A stretch of 64,000 nt of DNA from Polyangiaceae bacterium (GCA_016712345.1 JADJRH010000011.1:992001-1056000); one strand, 5' to 3'. Shown: positions 35,042-45,057, counted from the first letter of the stretch. The notes: a model not told the origin generated them from the letters alone. A program made the numbers and translations.

Positions 35042-36187
35042 TCAGCGCGCGGTTTTGAACACCGCACCGCCGCCCCCATTCTCCGTCCAAAACAAGCACG
35101 AATCACCAATCACCAACCGAGCCAACCCCGTTCGACCCGACACATGCACCTTGGGTAGATCGGCCCCGCAGCCCTGCTCGGGACAACTCACAATCGTCCC
35201 ATCGTCCTGATTGACCCAATAAACCCGCCCCGCCCCAAACACAATGTCGCCGGGCCGATTAAACGGGCCCCCGTTCGGCGCCAAAGGCTCGGGAGAATCG
35301 CAATACCCACCCGCAATGGGACACCGAACAACCTGCCCATTGGGAACCTGCTCGGTCCAATACACATACTCTTCGTTGCCAATCACATGCGTGGGTAGGT
35401 TGAGCGCCGCCGAAACCTGACTATAATTGTCCACATTTTTGGGAGAGCGCGCCACCGTCCCATTGTCATTGCCATCACCCCGATCTGTCCAAAACGCTTG
35501 CAGTCCGTAAAGCGCCACACCCCCGGGATCGATCAAGTTGCTACCCAAGGTGATGGGATTGCAGTTGCCAAGCTGACAGGAAAAAACCTTCCCATCGCCC
35601 GCGCCTGAACCCAGATCCGAGTAGAGCACGGTAGAGCCGTCAAACGCCACCGCCGTCACACTTCCCATGGTGGTTACCGCCGCCACAAGCGTGTTTGACC
35701 CCGCACAGTCCGCAAGCGAGCATGTGTGTACACCATCCTGCGCAGTCCACACCGCTGTATTGTCCACCACAGCAAGCCCGCGCGGTGAAGGGGTTTGCAC
35801 CAACACCTCGGCAGGTCCGCCCGACGCCGGCATACGAACCATGTTGTCACCGTCCATGTTCACCCAAATCACCCCGCCGGGCCCAACCACAATGTCCCGC
35901 GGCAATCCCGCCAGGGTTGAACCTTTTGCCACCTCAATCACCTGACCTTCAGGACAACAATCAAGCAGTGTACACTCCCCACCGCCTGTACCGCCCCCGC
36001 CCGGCGCGCCCGTACCACTCGTTGTTCCCCCACCTCCCTCACCTGAAGCACCCGCATTTCCACCGGCTCCCGGAGTGGTCAACCCATTCAGGTCAATGAT
36101 ACAGCCCGACCCGGCGATCACCCATCCCACCGCAAGGCTGTACCAAGCAGCACCAAAAAACCTGTCGCGTGTTCTGGGGAGCCGCAC
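35042..36187 (-). CDS. Beta-propeller lipoprotein
   Basis: A 381-residue lipoprotein from a GTG at 36187 ('GWVIAGSGC'), with a Gly/Thr linker and a 'CTLLDCCPEG' segment. Residues ~80-380 repeat 'G.I.W.N...G.V.R....G' blades ('PGGVIWVNMDGDNMVRMPASG', 'GAGRVYWVNQDDGTIVSCP'), as in NHL/YVTN-like propellers. The start is not firm, because GAAGGGAG lies unusually close to the GTG. It is divergent from the gamma-glutamyltransferase gene, separated by 184 bases. Confidence 0.82.
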   Translation of the reverse strand: MRLPRTRDRFFGAAWYSLAVGWVIAGSGCIIDLNGLTTPGAGGNAGASGEGGGGTTSGTGAPGGGGTGGGECTLLDCCPEGQVIEVAKGSTLAGLPRDIVVGPGGVIWVNMDGDNMVRMPASGGPAEVLVQTPSPRGLAVVDNTAVWTAQDGVHTCSLADCAGSNTLVAAVTTMGSVTAVAFDGSTVLYSDLGSGAGDGKVFSCQLGNCNPITLGSNLIDPGGVALYGLQAFWTDRGDGNDNGTVARSPKNVDNYSQVSAALNLPTHVIGNEEYVYWTEQVPNGQVVRCPIAGGYCDSPEPLAPNGGPFNRPGDIVFGAGRVYWVNQDDGTIVSCPEQGCGADLPKVHVSGRTGLARLVIGDSCLFWTENGGGGAVFKTAR

Positions 36188-36371
36188 GCTCCCTTCTTAT
36201 CCCAGCCCGAAAAGAAGCGACAGCGGTCAGGCGCAAACAGCCTTTTCCACCGCACGTTTCTCAAAAGGGCACGCGCGGCGAAAATCAACTCGCCGCAAGC
36301 CCGCCCGCCTTTTTGGGCGTTGCGAAAAGAAAGAAAATGTGCCGCCGTGGTTGTCAATCGCAACATCGGGC

Positions 36372-38306
36372 ATGCGCCCCGAGCGCCCGGCGTTGTACAT
36401 TCCGCCCAGCGTGATCTTCCGTTCCAAACTCCACCTGCCCGCGGTGTACACATTTGCCGCCGCTCTCGCGTTCACCGCCGCGTGTGAAACGCCTGTTGCA
36501 ACCCCGCCGCCGCAGCCCACAACCCACGTTTCCGCGAGCGCAACGGCGCCTTCCGCCGGCGCGTCGGCATCGGCCACGGCGCCCGTTCCAAGCGCTTCCG
36601 CATCCGCCTCGGCAGAAGATCTTTACCCGCCGCCGCCCGCTCCCAACCCGCCTATTGAAATTGCTTCCGGCGGAAAAAACGCCGTTCGCAGCGACTCCGG
36701 CCTTGTCACAACGGTCGAAGACAACGCCACCCGCGTCGGCAGCGATGTACTCAAAAAAGGGGGCAACGCCATCGACGCCGCCGTGGCCGTTGCGTACGCA
36801 TTGGCCGTCACCCATCCCAGCGCCGGCAATCTCGGCGGCGGCGGATTCATGATCATCCGCCTCAAATCGGGCGAAGTGCACGCTGTCGACATGCGCGAGA
36901 TCGCACCCGACGGCGTCACCACAGAAAAGGTACTCAAAGAAATCGCCGACGGCGCCGATGGGTACACATCAGCCGCGGTGCCCGGCACGGTGGCCGGCCT
37001 CAGCTTGGCGCTCGAAAAATTCGGCACCAAACCGCTCGCAGAACTCATCGCCCCTTCTATTGAGCTTGCCAAAAGCCACAAACTCGGCGCCCGCCAAGCC
37101 CTCGCCCTCAGCTGGGCGTGGAAACGCCTCAAACGTGACCCGCTCGCCCGCGCCATTTGGGGCAAAGGTGACAAGCCGCTTGAGCAGGGCGCCCGCGTTA
37201 AACAACCCGACCTTGCCAAAACCCTCGCCCTCCTTTCCAAAGAAGGCCCCAAAGCCTTTTACGAAGGCGCCATTGCCGACGCCATTGACGCCGCCATGCA
37301 AAAAAACGGCGGCTACGTGCGAAAGTCCGACCTGAAAGCGTACACAGCCAAGTTGCGTACACCTCTGCGCTTTTCGTATCGCGGCTTCACGGTAGACACC
37401 ATGCCACCACCGTCGATGGGAGGCGTTGCATTTGCCGAGATCATGTTGACACTGGAGCGCCTTCACGCCGAAAAAGCCGCAGTCAACTCGGGTGAAAGCC
37501 TTCACTACTTTGTTGAGGCCGCGCGCCGCGCGTATGTCGATCGCCGTCGCGTCGGCGCCGATCCTGAGTATCAAACCACCGACCTTCTCGCTCAACTCAA
37601 AGGGTACCTCTCAGGCACTCACCTCGAAACGCGCAAACCTACCATCGACCGCGACAAGGCCACCCCCTCGGCCGACATTGCCAACAACGTGGGGGCAGAT
37701 GCCAAAGAATCCCCGCAAACCACGCATTTTTCTGTGGTAGATAGGGAAGGAAACGCCGTCAGCTTTACCACCACTCTCAGCGCCGGATTTGGCTCCAAAG
37801 TCGTGATACCCGGCACCGGTCTTATCCTTGCCAACTCCCTCGGTGCTTTTTCTGAAAAAGGGGTCAACACCGTTTCCAAGGGCAAACGCCCGGCCTCCAG
37901 CATGTCGCCGGCGATTGTTACCCAAAACGGTCAACTCAGAATTGTGCTTGGTTCACCGGGAGGCGACACGATCCCCAACACCGTCGCCCAAGTGTTTCGC
38001 AACATTGTTGACTACGGTATGACGGTGGACCAGGCCGTTGCCGCACCCCGCATTCACCACCAATACCTCCCCGATGAAGTGCGGGTAGAAAAACTCAACG
38101 CTCCACCCAAAGAAGCCCTCGCCGACCTTGAAAAACGTGGCCACAAAGTTGTCCAAAACCACATTCCCCTCGGCCATGCCATGGTCATTGTCGTTGATAA
38201 AGACGGTATCGCATGGGGATATGCCGACACCCGTGAAGGTGGTAAAGCTGAAGGGCCCACGTCAGAAAAGCCCACTAAAAAAGCCTCCAAAAAAGGCGCC
38301 AAATAA
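36372..38306 (+). CDS. ggt: Gamma-glutamyltransferase, lipoprotein form
   Basis: A 644-residue enzyme that transfers or hydrolyses gamma-glutamyl groups, for example from glutathione. The lipoprotein signal ends in 'AFTAAC'; a GTG at 36411 would give a shorter, equally good signal. After an Ala/Ser/Pro linker the family core follows: 'GGNAIDAAVAVAYALAVTHP', 'GNLGGGGFM', 'AVPGTVAGL' and 'DTMPPPSMGG'. The autocatalytic cleavage site 'TTHFSVVD' has catalytic Thr450, and 'RPASSMSPAIV' and 'GSPGGDTIPNTV' follow. A Lys-rich tail ends the protein. It should act in the periplasm or at the outer membrane. Confidence 0.93.
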   Translation: MRPERPALYIPPSVIFRSKLHLPAVYTFAAALAFTAACETPVATPPPQPTTHVSASATAPSAGASASATAPVPSASASASAEDLYPPPPAPNPPIEIASGGKNAVRSDSGLVTTVEDNATRVGSDVLKKGGNAIDAAVAVAYALAVTHPSAGNLGGGGFMIIRLKSGEVHAVDMREIAPDGVTTEKVLKEIADGADGYTSAAVPGTVAGLSLALEKFGTKPLAELIAPSIELAKSHKLGARQALALSWAWKRLKRDPLARAIWGKGDKPLEQGARVKQPDLAKTLALLSKEGPKAFYEGAIADAIDAAMQKNGGYVRKSDLKAYTAKLRTPLRFSYRGFTVDTMPPPSMGGVAFAEIMLTLERLHAEKAAVNSGESLHYFVEAARRAYVDRRRVGADPEYQTTDLLAQLKGYLSGTHLETRKPTIDRDKATPSADIANNVGADAKESPQTTHFSVVDREGNAVSFTTTLSAGFGSKVVIPGTGLILANSLGAFSEKGVNTVSKGKRPASSMSPAIVTQNGQLRIVLGSPGGDTIPNTVAQVFRNIVDYGMTVDQAVAAPRIHHQYLPDEVRVEKLNAPPKEALADLEKRGHKVVQNHIPLGHAMVIVVDKDGIAWGYADTREGGKAEGPTSEKPTKKASKKGAK

Positions 38307-38335
38307 CGTCCGAGGGTAACATCAGCGCCGACTCT

Positions 38336-38725
38336 CGCAGGCCGCATCGCCCCGCAACGACCGGGCACGCCCTGCCGCCCGTGACGTCTCTTCACCACGG
38401 AGTTCCCCAGCGGCGCATGCGCCTCATTCGAACGGCGAGTAACTCGTTGCGGTTGAGTTGTCGATGCAGCAGAAAAGAGCCCGTTCTGGGAGGTCCGGCG
38501 ACTTGAGATGTCCATCACGTCGCCATCCACCGGTCTCGCCGGTCTCTCGTTTTCGTCGTGGCTGCGCTCGCCACAGAACTCCATCTGGAGAACCCGACGC
38601 GCCACGCTGTTCGCTTTTCCGCTTGGCGACGGGCAAGGGTGTCCCAAACGTCTCGACAAGACTGGATCCGTGCCTTGCAGAACGTTCCGCTAAGGGGAAG
38701 TTACCTAGGAGGACACGGAGATCCA
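38336..38725. repeat. Intergenic repeat, copy 2 of the inverted ~310-bp pair
   Basis: Bases about 38397-38705 match 2531-2840 on the opposite strand with about 99% identity by eye, and similarity continues weakly to 38725. Bases 38336-38396 hold a diverged copy of the CGCAACGACC module also seen near 2880 and 22450. No gene is supported between 38307 and 39003. Confidence 0.85.
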
Positions 38726-38985
38726 CGGAATTTTTTGCATTTCGGGCTGCAATAGGCTTGCACCAGCCAGTAAGAAAACTTGTCAGGTTCGGAGTCACGT
38801 TGTGGATGTCCATTGCAGCCAAAGAACCCAAAAATTCCGTGTTCCTCTGTGTTCTCTGTGCCTCCGTGTTGATTACGACGTTGCAGTCATCCACACGCTT
38901 CAGGTCACTGCGAGAACGTCCAAGCTGGTCGCGCCGCGATTCAGGTCGTCGCGAGGCGATTCAGGTCTTTGCGAGACGTTTTATC
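38725..38985. repeat. MITE-like element and TTCAGGTC repeats, locus 3
   Basis: Bases 38725-38840 resemble 22531-22649: inverted ends ACGGAATTTTTT...GGCTGCAAT and CATTGCAGC...AAAAATTCCGT, with a shared middle (GGCTTGCACC, GTCAGG). CCTCTGTG/CCTCCGTG words follow to about 38875. Three TTCAGGTC-plus-GCGAG-type words then occur between 38895 and 38985, just before the DUF962 gene. Confidence 0.7.
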
Positions 38986-39003
38986 CGTGGTAGGGTGCCG
39001 CCC

Positions 39004-39414
39004 ATGTACGAGCGCAGAATTGAAACGTACGAAGAGTTTTGGCCCTTTTACGTTCGCGAACACTCCGATCCCACCAATCGCAAACTCCACTTTGTCGGCA
39101 CCACAGGCAGCATTGTGTTTCTCACGCTCGCCGTTCTCCGCCGCAAACCTACCCATATTCTCCACGCCCTCCTTGCCGGGTACGGCGGCGCCTGGATTGG
39201 CCACTTTGCCTTCCAAAAAAACAAGCCTGCCACGTTTAAATACCCCCTTTGGTCGCTCTACAGCGACTTTCGCATGTATGGTAAGATCTTGACCGGTCAA
39301 ATGGATGAAGAAGTGCGCCGCGCCATGGAACAAGCCGAACGTGAAGCCGCCTCCCAGGCCGCTTCCACCCAAGAGTCGCCCGCCGCAGAAACTCGCCCCC
39401 AAGACCTTAATTGA
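39004..39414 (+). CDS. DUF962/Mpo1-like membrane protein
   Basis: The 136-residue protein matches the YGL010w/Mpo1-like family. It has 'FYVREHSDPTNRKLHFVGTT' with the conserved His residues, two hydrophobic helices, and 'AWIGHFAFQKNKPATFKYPLWSLYSDF'. Yeast Mpo1 is an iron-dependent fatty-acid dioxygenase that uses such histidines; bacterial function is less clear. The usual Glu after 'GHF.F' is Gln here. The Ala/Glu-rich C-terminal tail is variable. The ATG at 39004 is the first Met matching the family; the frame upstream runs into repeat sequence. Confidence 0.88.
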   Translation: MYERRIETYEEFWPFYVREHSDPTNRKLHFVGTTGSIVFLTLAVLRRKPTHILHALLAGYGGAWIGHFAFQKNKPATFKYPLWSLYSDFRMYGKILTGQMDEEVRRAMEQAEREAASQAASTQESPAAETRPQDLN

Positions 39415-39429
39415 CATACCGCGCGTGCC

Positions 39430-39846
39430 ATGGCCCAAAACAAAACCAAACCTACCCAAGTCAGCGTCGACGATCACATCGCCGCCATTGCCAACGAGGC
39501 CCAGCGCGCCGATTGCCTCGCCATCGCCAAGCTCATGGGCAAAGTCACAGAGAGTGAGCCCACGATGTGGGGCCCCACCATCGTCGGGTTTGGATCTTAC
39601 CATTACAAGTATGAAAGCGGCCGCGAGGGCGACTCCTGCCTCACCGGCTTTGCCGCCCGTAAAAGTGAAATCGCTGTGTACCTCGCGCCGGATTGCGCCG
39701 AGATTACAGACCTCCTCCCCAAACTTGGTAAACACAAAATGGGTAAGGGATGTTTGTACATTCGGCGGTTGAGCGATGTGGACACCGCCGTCCTTGAAAA
39801 GCTCGTTACCACCTCCGTCAAAGAACTCCAACGCCGCTACAGGTAA
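39430..39846 (+). CDS. DUF1801 domain protein
   Basis: A 138-residue cytoplasmic protein of the DUF1801/YdhG-like fold: 'MGKVTESEPTMWGPTIVGFG', 'YHYKYESGREGD', 'GFAARKSEIAVYL' and 'LGKHKMGKGCLYIRRL'. The biochemical function of the family is not known. It starts 15 bases after the DUF962 stop, so the two are probably one operon. Confidence 0.88.
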   Translation: MAQNKTKPTQVSVDDHIAAIANEAQRADCLAIAKLMGKVTESEPTMWGPTIVGFGSYHYKYESGREGDSCLTGFAARKSEIAVYLAPDCAEITDLLPKLGKHKMGKGCLYIRRLSDVDTAVLEKLVTTSVKELQRRYR

Positions 39847-40290
39847 ATCCCAAATCGTTGCCATTGCAGTCGCGCCCTTTCGTTCGCGCGTGTGAACGGT
39901 GCGGCTCATGCGGCCTGCACAAGTGCCACAAATGCCCCCACCCGCGGCTCGTCGCTTCGCTCCTCGCCGCGCCGCCCCCAAATCGCTCTCTCACTTCGTT
40001 CGCGCCGCTCAGGGGGCGCCCCGCGTACAGTGACACTGTTCGTTCGCGCGTGTGAACGAGCGCGGCACGCCGGGGTTACAAATAGGCACCTACCCGTCCC
40101 AACCTGTACCTGAGTCTTTGGGCCGGCGAGCGTTGGTCACGGATTGCACACCTCCCGGTGCAGAGTGTGAAATTCAGGTTTCCAAACTGGATACCACGGC
40201 GAGTTGGCCAGCCCGCTGATCGCTGTCTTGTCGACGTTTTTGTCGCTGGAACGCGGCGTGCAAAGTGGCGCTTTAACACCGGAGGTACTC
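39847..40290. other. Intergenic region with a 20-bp direct repeat
   Basis: TTCGTTCGCGCGTGTGAACG occurs at 39879-39898 and 40039-40058. Between the copies is a C-rich stretch with several CTTCGCTCC words. A 65-codon frame with a Cys cluster (39858-40055) lacks a ribosome site and is not called. The leader of the next operon (GGAGGTACTC) ends the region. Confidence 0.55.
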
Positions 40291-43200
40291 ATGCTGACGA
40301 CGCTCAACGACGCGCCGAAACGCCGTTCGTCTCCCTTTGCTCCATCGAACGGCCCTCAACTCATCACCGAAACCAAGTTGATGCAGCAGTACCGCATTGG
40401 CGCCGCCGTTCACGGTGGAGGAGACCTCGCCGCAATTCGCAACGGTACCGGTGTTGTGGAGGCTTTTACAATTGGCACCGACGGCAACGTTTGGGACTTT
40501 GCGTCGGATTCTACCAGTCAAACAGGTGTGACAAGCGCCAAAACCGGCCTTGTTGCGAGCGGCGTCTCGGTGGGAAGAAACGCCCAGGGCCGCCTGGTTG
40601 TGTTTGCCGCCAACAACCTCGTGCTCAACTACGTTGTTGAAAACGCTCCCGGGTCGTCGGAACGCTGGGGATCTGTTCAAACAGCCCAACTTCCACTTCC
40701 CCAAGGCGCCATAAAAATTGCCGCCATTTTTACAAGCGCCATCGGCGGCAAACTCTACGTGGGTGTACTCACTCAGGTTCAAAACGTGATTGGAAAGAGT
40801 TACACGTTTTCGTACAGCATTTGGGATGATGGGCCGGGCGTTTTTCAAACCACAACCCTTACTCTTTCTACCCTCAACTGCGTGTGGTCGGGGCACAACC
40901 GAGACACTGCCGAATTTACGTGTCTCGATCTTGTGTACCTCGGCTTCAACATCGCTTCACAGACCATTATTCGCCGACAATTCAGCGCAACGTTCACTTC
41001 GTTTGCGGTGGCAACGGTGCTTGACGGTGCCGGCAACAATCGCTTCTTTGCGATCCTGAATGACGGCAACTTGTATCAAATGGTGGGCGGCGGGACAAAC
41101 CCCTTCAGTTGGGCTCAACTTACCCAGCAGAGGAGCTTTCGTCAGATCACTCCGGCCACAGATTCACACGGGGATGTGCACCTCTTTACTCTGGGGTCCA
41201 ACGGTGGACTTTGGCACTTTGCGCCGGGTTCCACCACCAGCGGATTCGCCGATCCGATCGTGATTCAGAGTGAAGCGGCGCTGCTTGCGGCCACCGCTCT
41301 CGACCAGGGAAACCTTCAACTATTTGTGGTGACCCGTGCGCAGGCCACCATGCTTGAAATGGTGTGGCAAAAAGTGGCCGGCAACTGGCAAACAAGTCGG
41401 GTGTTGGTGCCCACCTCCAAAGAGGTTGAAGAGGTGTCGTCTTATTCCACCGACCTTCAGGTGCTTGATGCGGTCGGTTCACCTGTGCCCAACGCGCCCG
41501 TTCAAGTCTCGGCGTCAGAACAAACCGAGATCATGGTCAACGGCTCGTTTTATACAATCTCGCCTGATACTCCGGCCCACCTGACCACATCGGCGGCGGG
41601 CTTTATCACCGTCACTCAACAAACAAACACCCTTGCCATACCGGTGCTTGAGTTTGCTGTTGACAGCATATCACCCGGTCAGTCGGTGGCGGTAGAACAA
41701 TCGGCCGGCGTTCAACAACGGTTGGAAGTTCTCACCGGGCCCGAGTTGATGGACGCCCGCGTTGCCGACGGGTCATTTTTGCTCGGTGAACAATATCGAA
41801 ACCCTGAGACCACGGCGAGCCTTGCAAGCGCTTGCAACGAGGCGATGGCGCTCACCAAAGCCGGCACCAACCAACTGGGTGATGGTCCAATGTTCTCGCG
41901 GCAGGGAAAAAAGCGGGGTGTGGGTGTCATTCCACGCGGGACGGCGGCCGACCTGACACGCGTGACAGCCGACCATTCTCCCCATTGGGCGGTGAGCTTC
42001 AGGGGAGGGAAGGTGGCGTTTACCAAACTCACCCCGGAAGAAGCTGCCACAAGGGTTGCCGAGATGCGCGCCCGAACACCGCACCTTTCAAGGGCGGGCG
42101 GGTTTTTGGATTGGATAGGGGCGATTGGCGACTTTATTGTTGGCATTGCCGAGGGCATTGTCGACGTTGTTGAAACGGTGATCACCACCATCGGCGATGC
42201 CATTCATGCGGTGATCACCTTTATTGCCGACGGGGTAGAGTACCTCTTTAACACCGTTGTTGAATTTGTGGAGCAGGCGTTTGACCTTGTAGAAACGTTT
42301 TTTGCTCAAGTGAAAGTGTTTTTTGAAAAGGTGTTTGAGTGGCTGGGGTTTATTTTCAACTGGAATGACATCCTTCGCACGCGCGAGGCCATGGCGTATG
42401 CGACCAACCAGTTTATGGGGTTTTTGCCTCTTGCTGTTGGAGCCGTTCAAACCCTTTTTGATAATGCCATTGCCAATGTTCAAAGCCAGGTGGACGCGTT
42501 TTTTGACCAACTTGTAAACGAGGTGGGGGGAGGAAGTTTGGGAGGGTATACCGATACGAACACTCCCAGTGAGCCCAACTTCTCGTCGGCCAACGCCAAC
42601 AACATCATTCTCAATGCCACATTGGAAAATGCTTCCAGCGCGTCGTCCGCGGTGATTCGGGCGGTTGATTCCGGTCCGTTCGATGTGTTGGTTCAGCTCA
42701 TCAAAACCCTTGTGGACGCGGTTGAAAACAACGAGGCGTTTGACCAGGCGCTCACGCTCATGCAAAACCTGGGCGGCAGTCTCGATCAGATTTTTGTACA
42801 GATTGTGCAGGCACTTTTGCGCGTTGTTCAAGGGCTCGCAAAGGTGATGTTGGCCGGCGTTCAGGCGGTTGTCGACGCCGTTCTTCAACTCGTCCAGTCC
42901 TTTCTAAACGGCATTATCGCGCTGCTCAACGACAAATGGGACATCCCGTTTGTGACGACTTTCTACTCATGGATCACCGGCGGATCGGATCTTACCCTTT
43001 TGGACCTACTCTCGCTGGTGGTGGCCATTCCTTCCACAATCCTCTTCAAGATTCTGAAAGGCGCCGCACCGTTTCCCGACCAAGCCTCGGTGGAGCAGTT
43101 TAAGGCCTCATTCACTTCTCAAACAATGTTCGCCAATTCAGGTTTGGCTCCGACCCATGTGGCCGCTCAGATTCGAGCAGCGCACCCGCCCGCAAACCCC

Positions 43201-43836
43201 GACAATGTGATCCCGTTCCAACTTCTCGTTTCGGTCGGCAGCTTCTTATCCTTTGCCGGATACGGAATTCTCACGGCGGCCATGGATGTGCAGCCCACCA
43301 AAGATCTGAGGCAGCCCCCGGCGATAGTCAAAACGCTCACCAAGATCACGCTCGCCTTGGAAATCCTGGCCCAAGCGCTCGCCTGCCCATGGATCTTCAG
43401 CGCGGGAGCACCTGACTGTTCCACATCGGCCGGTGCGGGAAGGTGGTTTTGGATTTACGAAAGTCTGGGGGTGACTCTCGACGCAGGGTTTGCCTATTAC
43501 GAAGAAGCGTTTCCAGAAAACAACGATACAAGTTGGGGCATTGGTATAGCGGAGTTGTATGGGGTAGGTCATGCCGTGATCACCGCGGCCCTCGGCTCCA
43601 AGCTGACCGCACTTGGCCTCGCTTCGAAAATCGTTTTGGTGATCCCCGAGTGTTGCAAATTTCTCAAGCTGCCAAGGATTGAACTTGCTACCAAGGGAAT
43701 TTCACTGATCGTCATTGCCGCGCTCGACGGCCTCTGCATCCTGGCATCCGGCGTTCTCTCGTTTGCCGATTCGATCTCACCCTCGCCTGAGTTGCGCCTG
43801 CGGCTCAACTCGGAGCGAGTTCCAGGAGCTGTATAA
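40291..43836 (+). CDS. Large protein: propeller/lectin-like N terminus plus long hydrophobic helices; unrecognised
   Basis: GGAGG precedes the ATG at 40291; the product has 1181 residues and no signal peptide. Residues ~30-370 contain repeated 'F.IG.DGN(V/L)W.F' strands, like PLL/tachylectin propellers. A beta domain follows to ~480. From ~605 to 695 there is an unusually long run of hydrophobic, acidic-spotted helix ('IVGIAEGIVDVVETVITTIG' onward), and a second such region is at ~790-880. Further hydrophobic helices continue to the end. This could be a pore-forming or membrane-remodelling protein, but that is inference. Two paralogous genes follow within 60 and 30 bases. GTGTACAC is absent across the operon. 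Confidence 0.85.
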   Translation: MLTTLNDAPKRRSSPFAPSNGPQLITETKLMQQYRIGAAVHGGGDLAAIRNGTGVVEAFTIGTDGNVWDFASDSTSQTGVTSAKTGLVASGVSVGRNAQGRLVVFAANNLVLNYVVENAPGSSERWGSVQTAQLPLPQGAIKIAAIFTSAIGGKLYVGVLTQVQNVIGKSYTFSYSIWDDGPGVFQTTTLTLSTLNCVWSGHNRDTAEFTCLDLVYLGFNIASQTIIRRQFSATFTSFAVATVLDGAGNNRFFAILNDGNLYQMVGGGTNPFSWAQLTQQRSFRQITPATDSHGDVHLFTLGSNGGLWHFAPGSTTSGFADPIVIQSEAALLAATALDQGNLQLFVVTRAQATMLEMVWQKVAGNWQTSRVLVPTSKEVEEVSSYSTDLQVLDAVGSPVPNAPVQVSASEQTEIMVNGSFYTISPDTPAHLTTSAAGFITVTQQTNTLAIPVLEFAVDSISPGQSVAVEQSAGVQQRLEVLTGPELMDARVADGSFLLGEQYRNPETTASLASACNEAMALTKAGTNQLGDGPMFSRQGKKRGVGVIPRGTAADLTRVTADHSPHWAVSFRGGKVAFTKLTPEEAATRVAEMRARTPHLSRAGGFLDWIGAIGDFIVGIAEGIVDVVETVITTIGDAIHAVITFIADGVEYLFNTVVEFVEQAFDLVETFFAQVKVFFEKVFEWLGFIFNWNDILRTREAMAYATNQFMGFLPLAVGAVQTLFDNAIANVQSQVDAFFDQLVNEVGGGSLGGYTDTNTPSEPNFSSANANNIILNATLENASSASSAVIRAVDSGPFDVLVQLIKTLVDAVENNEAFDQALTLMQNLGGSLDQIFVQIVQALLRVVQGLAKVMLAGVQAVVDAVLQLVQSFLNGIIALLNDKWDIPFVTTFYSWITGGSDLTLLDLLSLVVAIPSTILFKILKGAAPFPDQASVEQFKASFTSQTMFANSGLAPTHVAAQIRAAHPPANPDNVIPFQLLVSVGSFLSFAGYGILTAAMDVQPTKDLRQPPAIVKTLTKITLALEILAQALACPWIFSAGAPDCSTSAGAGRWFWIYESLGVTLDAGFAYYEEAFPENNDTSWGIGIAELYGVGHAVITAALGSKLTALGLASKIVLVIPECCKFLKLPRIELATKGISLIVIAALDGLCILASGVLSFADSISPSPELRLRLNSERVPGAV

Positions 43837-43896
43837 GTTTTTCGATACCGGCGACACCGAAATCAAAGTGTTCAACAACCAACGGAGGTAAGTGTC

Positions 43897-45027
43897 ATGC
43901 TCATTCGCGCTCAGAGAGATCTATCTTTTGTCAGCCGTGGACCGATTGTATTACCAAACGTTCGCGCCGCCGCGACCAGCACGTTCAATGGTATTTACCT
44001 CCGACCCAATCCCTCCAATACCGGTTCTGTTCCATCACTGTCTCCCTATTCATCCTCACCTGATATTTGGCTCGCCGGACAAGACGCCGTCCCCAATTTT
44101 CAAACAGCGCTCGCGACTGATTCAAGTTACGCCACGCAGTCGAGCAGCAACATCACACAGGGGCAAACAAACCTCCTTTACGTGCGTGGCAAAAATGGAA
44201 GTACCGCGTCCAAAACAGTGAACGTGACATTGTATTACGCGCCCTCGGGAGTGATTCAGTCACCTTCCCAATGGCAAAACAACGTCCTTCGTACAGACAA
44301 CGGTCAAATGCAGGGCAACATCACAAACCTTACCGCAGGGAGCATTGGTGTCGCCGACGCCACCTGGATATGGCTCAACCCTCCGCCTCCGCCGCCGGGA
44401 AGTGACCACTATTGCCTGTTTGCTCAGTTCAACGACGCGAACAACAGTAACCCCTTTCCCAACGTGGAAACAGCCCTCGACATGGGCGCACTCATCATGA
44501 ACAATCTCGGCTGGGGGTGGCGCAATACAAGCATGATTGGCTCTCCCGCAACGTGGTCGCTGACGGAGCCGCTCAGCATTCCTATTAACTATCCCACCAC
44601 GCAGGCCTATTCTATTTTTATCACCCCAACCGGATATGTTGGGTGGGATGCTGAGTTTTTCGCTTCGCGCGCCGATACAAATGGCAACCCCATTAAACTC
44701 GTGCGCTCAAAGGTCAACCAAGATGGTCAAATGATGGGGGTTAACAATGTGGTGCTTGAGCCGGGCTGGACGGGACTCATGACAGTCAACATGTACTCAC
44801 CGGACGGTCGAAAAGTGACCCCCGGCGCCAGCGTTCCCTTGTCGTGCAACTTTATGGCGCAACCCAAAACAGGCTTGTTTGAAGCGATTTCGCGCGGCCT
44901 TGTGGACGCTGAATTTATGCGTCGCGTGCGTCGCGCGATACCGGGGTTTGACGTGACACCCACCGCCTGGATCCCCCAGGGATATTACAACTGGGATGCC
45001 AACCTTACCTCGCCCCGGGCCAACTGA
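43897..45027 (+). CDS. Beta-sandwich-like protein, paralogue 1 of the unknown operon
   Basis: A 376-residue protein with strong GGAGG before the ATG and no signal peptide. It is paralogous to the next gene: both contain 'TF(N/D)G(I/F)Y(L/F)R', 'PDI', 'YYVRG.NG...' and 'V.LYY.P..VI..PS.W.N..LRT'. A second shared region reads 'SKV.QD.Q..G....V..PG..G....'. This copy has an extra Pro-rich loop ('NPPPPPPGSD'). Composition is rich in Asn, Thr, Ser and Tyr, as in secreted or structural beta proteins. No family is recognised; a partner role with the 1181-residue protein is likely from gene order. Confidence 0.8.
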   Translation: MLIRAQRDLSFVSRGPIVLPNVRAAATSTFNGIYLRPNPSNTGSVPSLSPYSSSPDIWLAGQDAVPNFQTALATDSSYATQSSSNITQGQTNLLYVRGKNGSTASKTVNVTLYYAPSGVIQSPSQWQNNVLRTDNGQMQGNITNLTAGSIGVADATWIWLNPPPPPPGSDHYCLFAQFNDANNSNPFPNVETALDMGALIMNNLGWGWRNTSMIGSPATWSLTEPLSIPINYPTTQAYSIFITPTGYVGWDAEFFASRADTNGNPIKLVRSKVNQDGQMMGVNNVVLEPGWTGLMTVNMYSPDGRKVTPGASVPLSCNFMAQPKTGLFEAISRGLVDAEFMRRVRRAIPGFDVTPTAWIPQGYYNWDANLTSPRAN

Positions 45028-45057
45028 TGATACTCCAACCATTTGAGGAAAACCACA

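Noticed and set aside
39858..40055. 65-codon frame with a Cys cluster (zinc-ribbon-like)
   Set aside because: There is no ribosome site and no conserved context; it lies between two 20-bp direct repeats in C-rich intergenic DNA.
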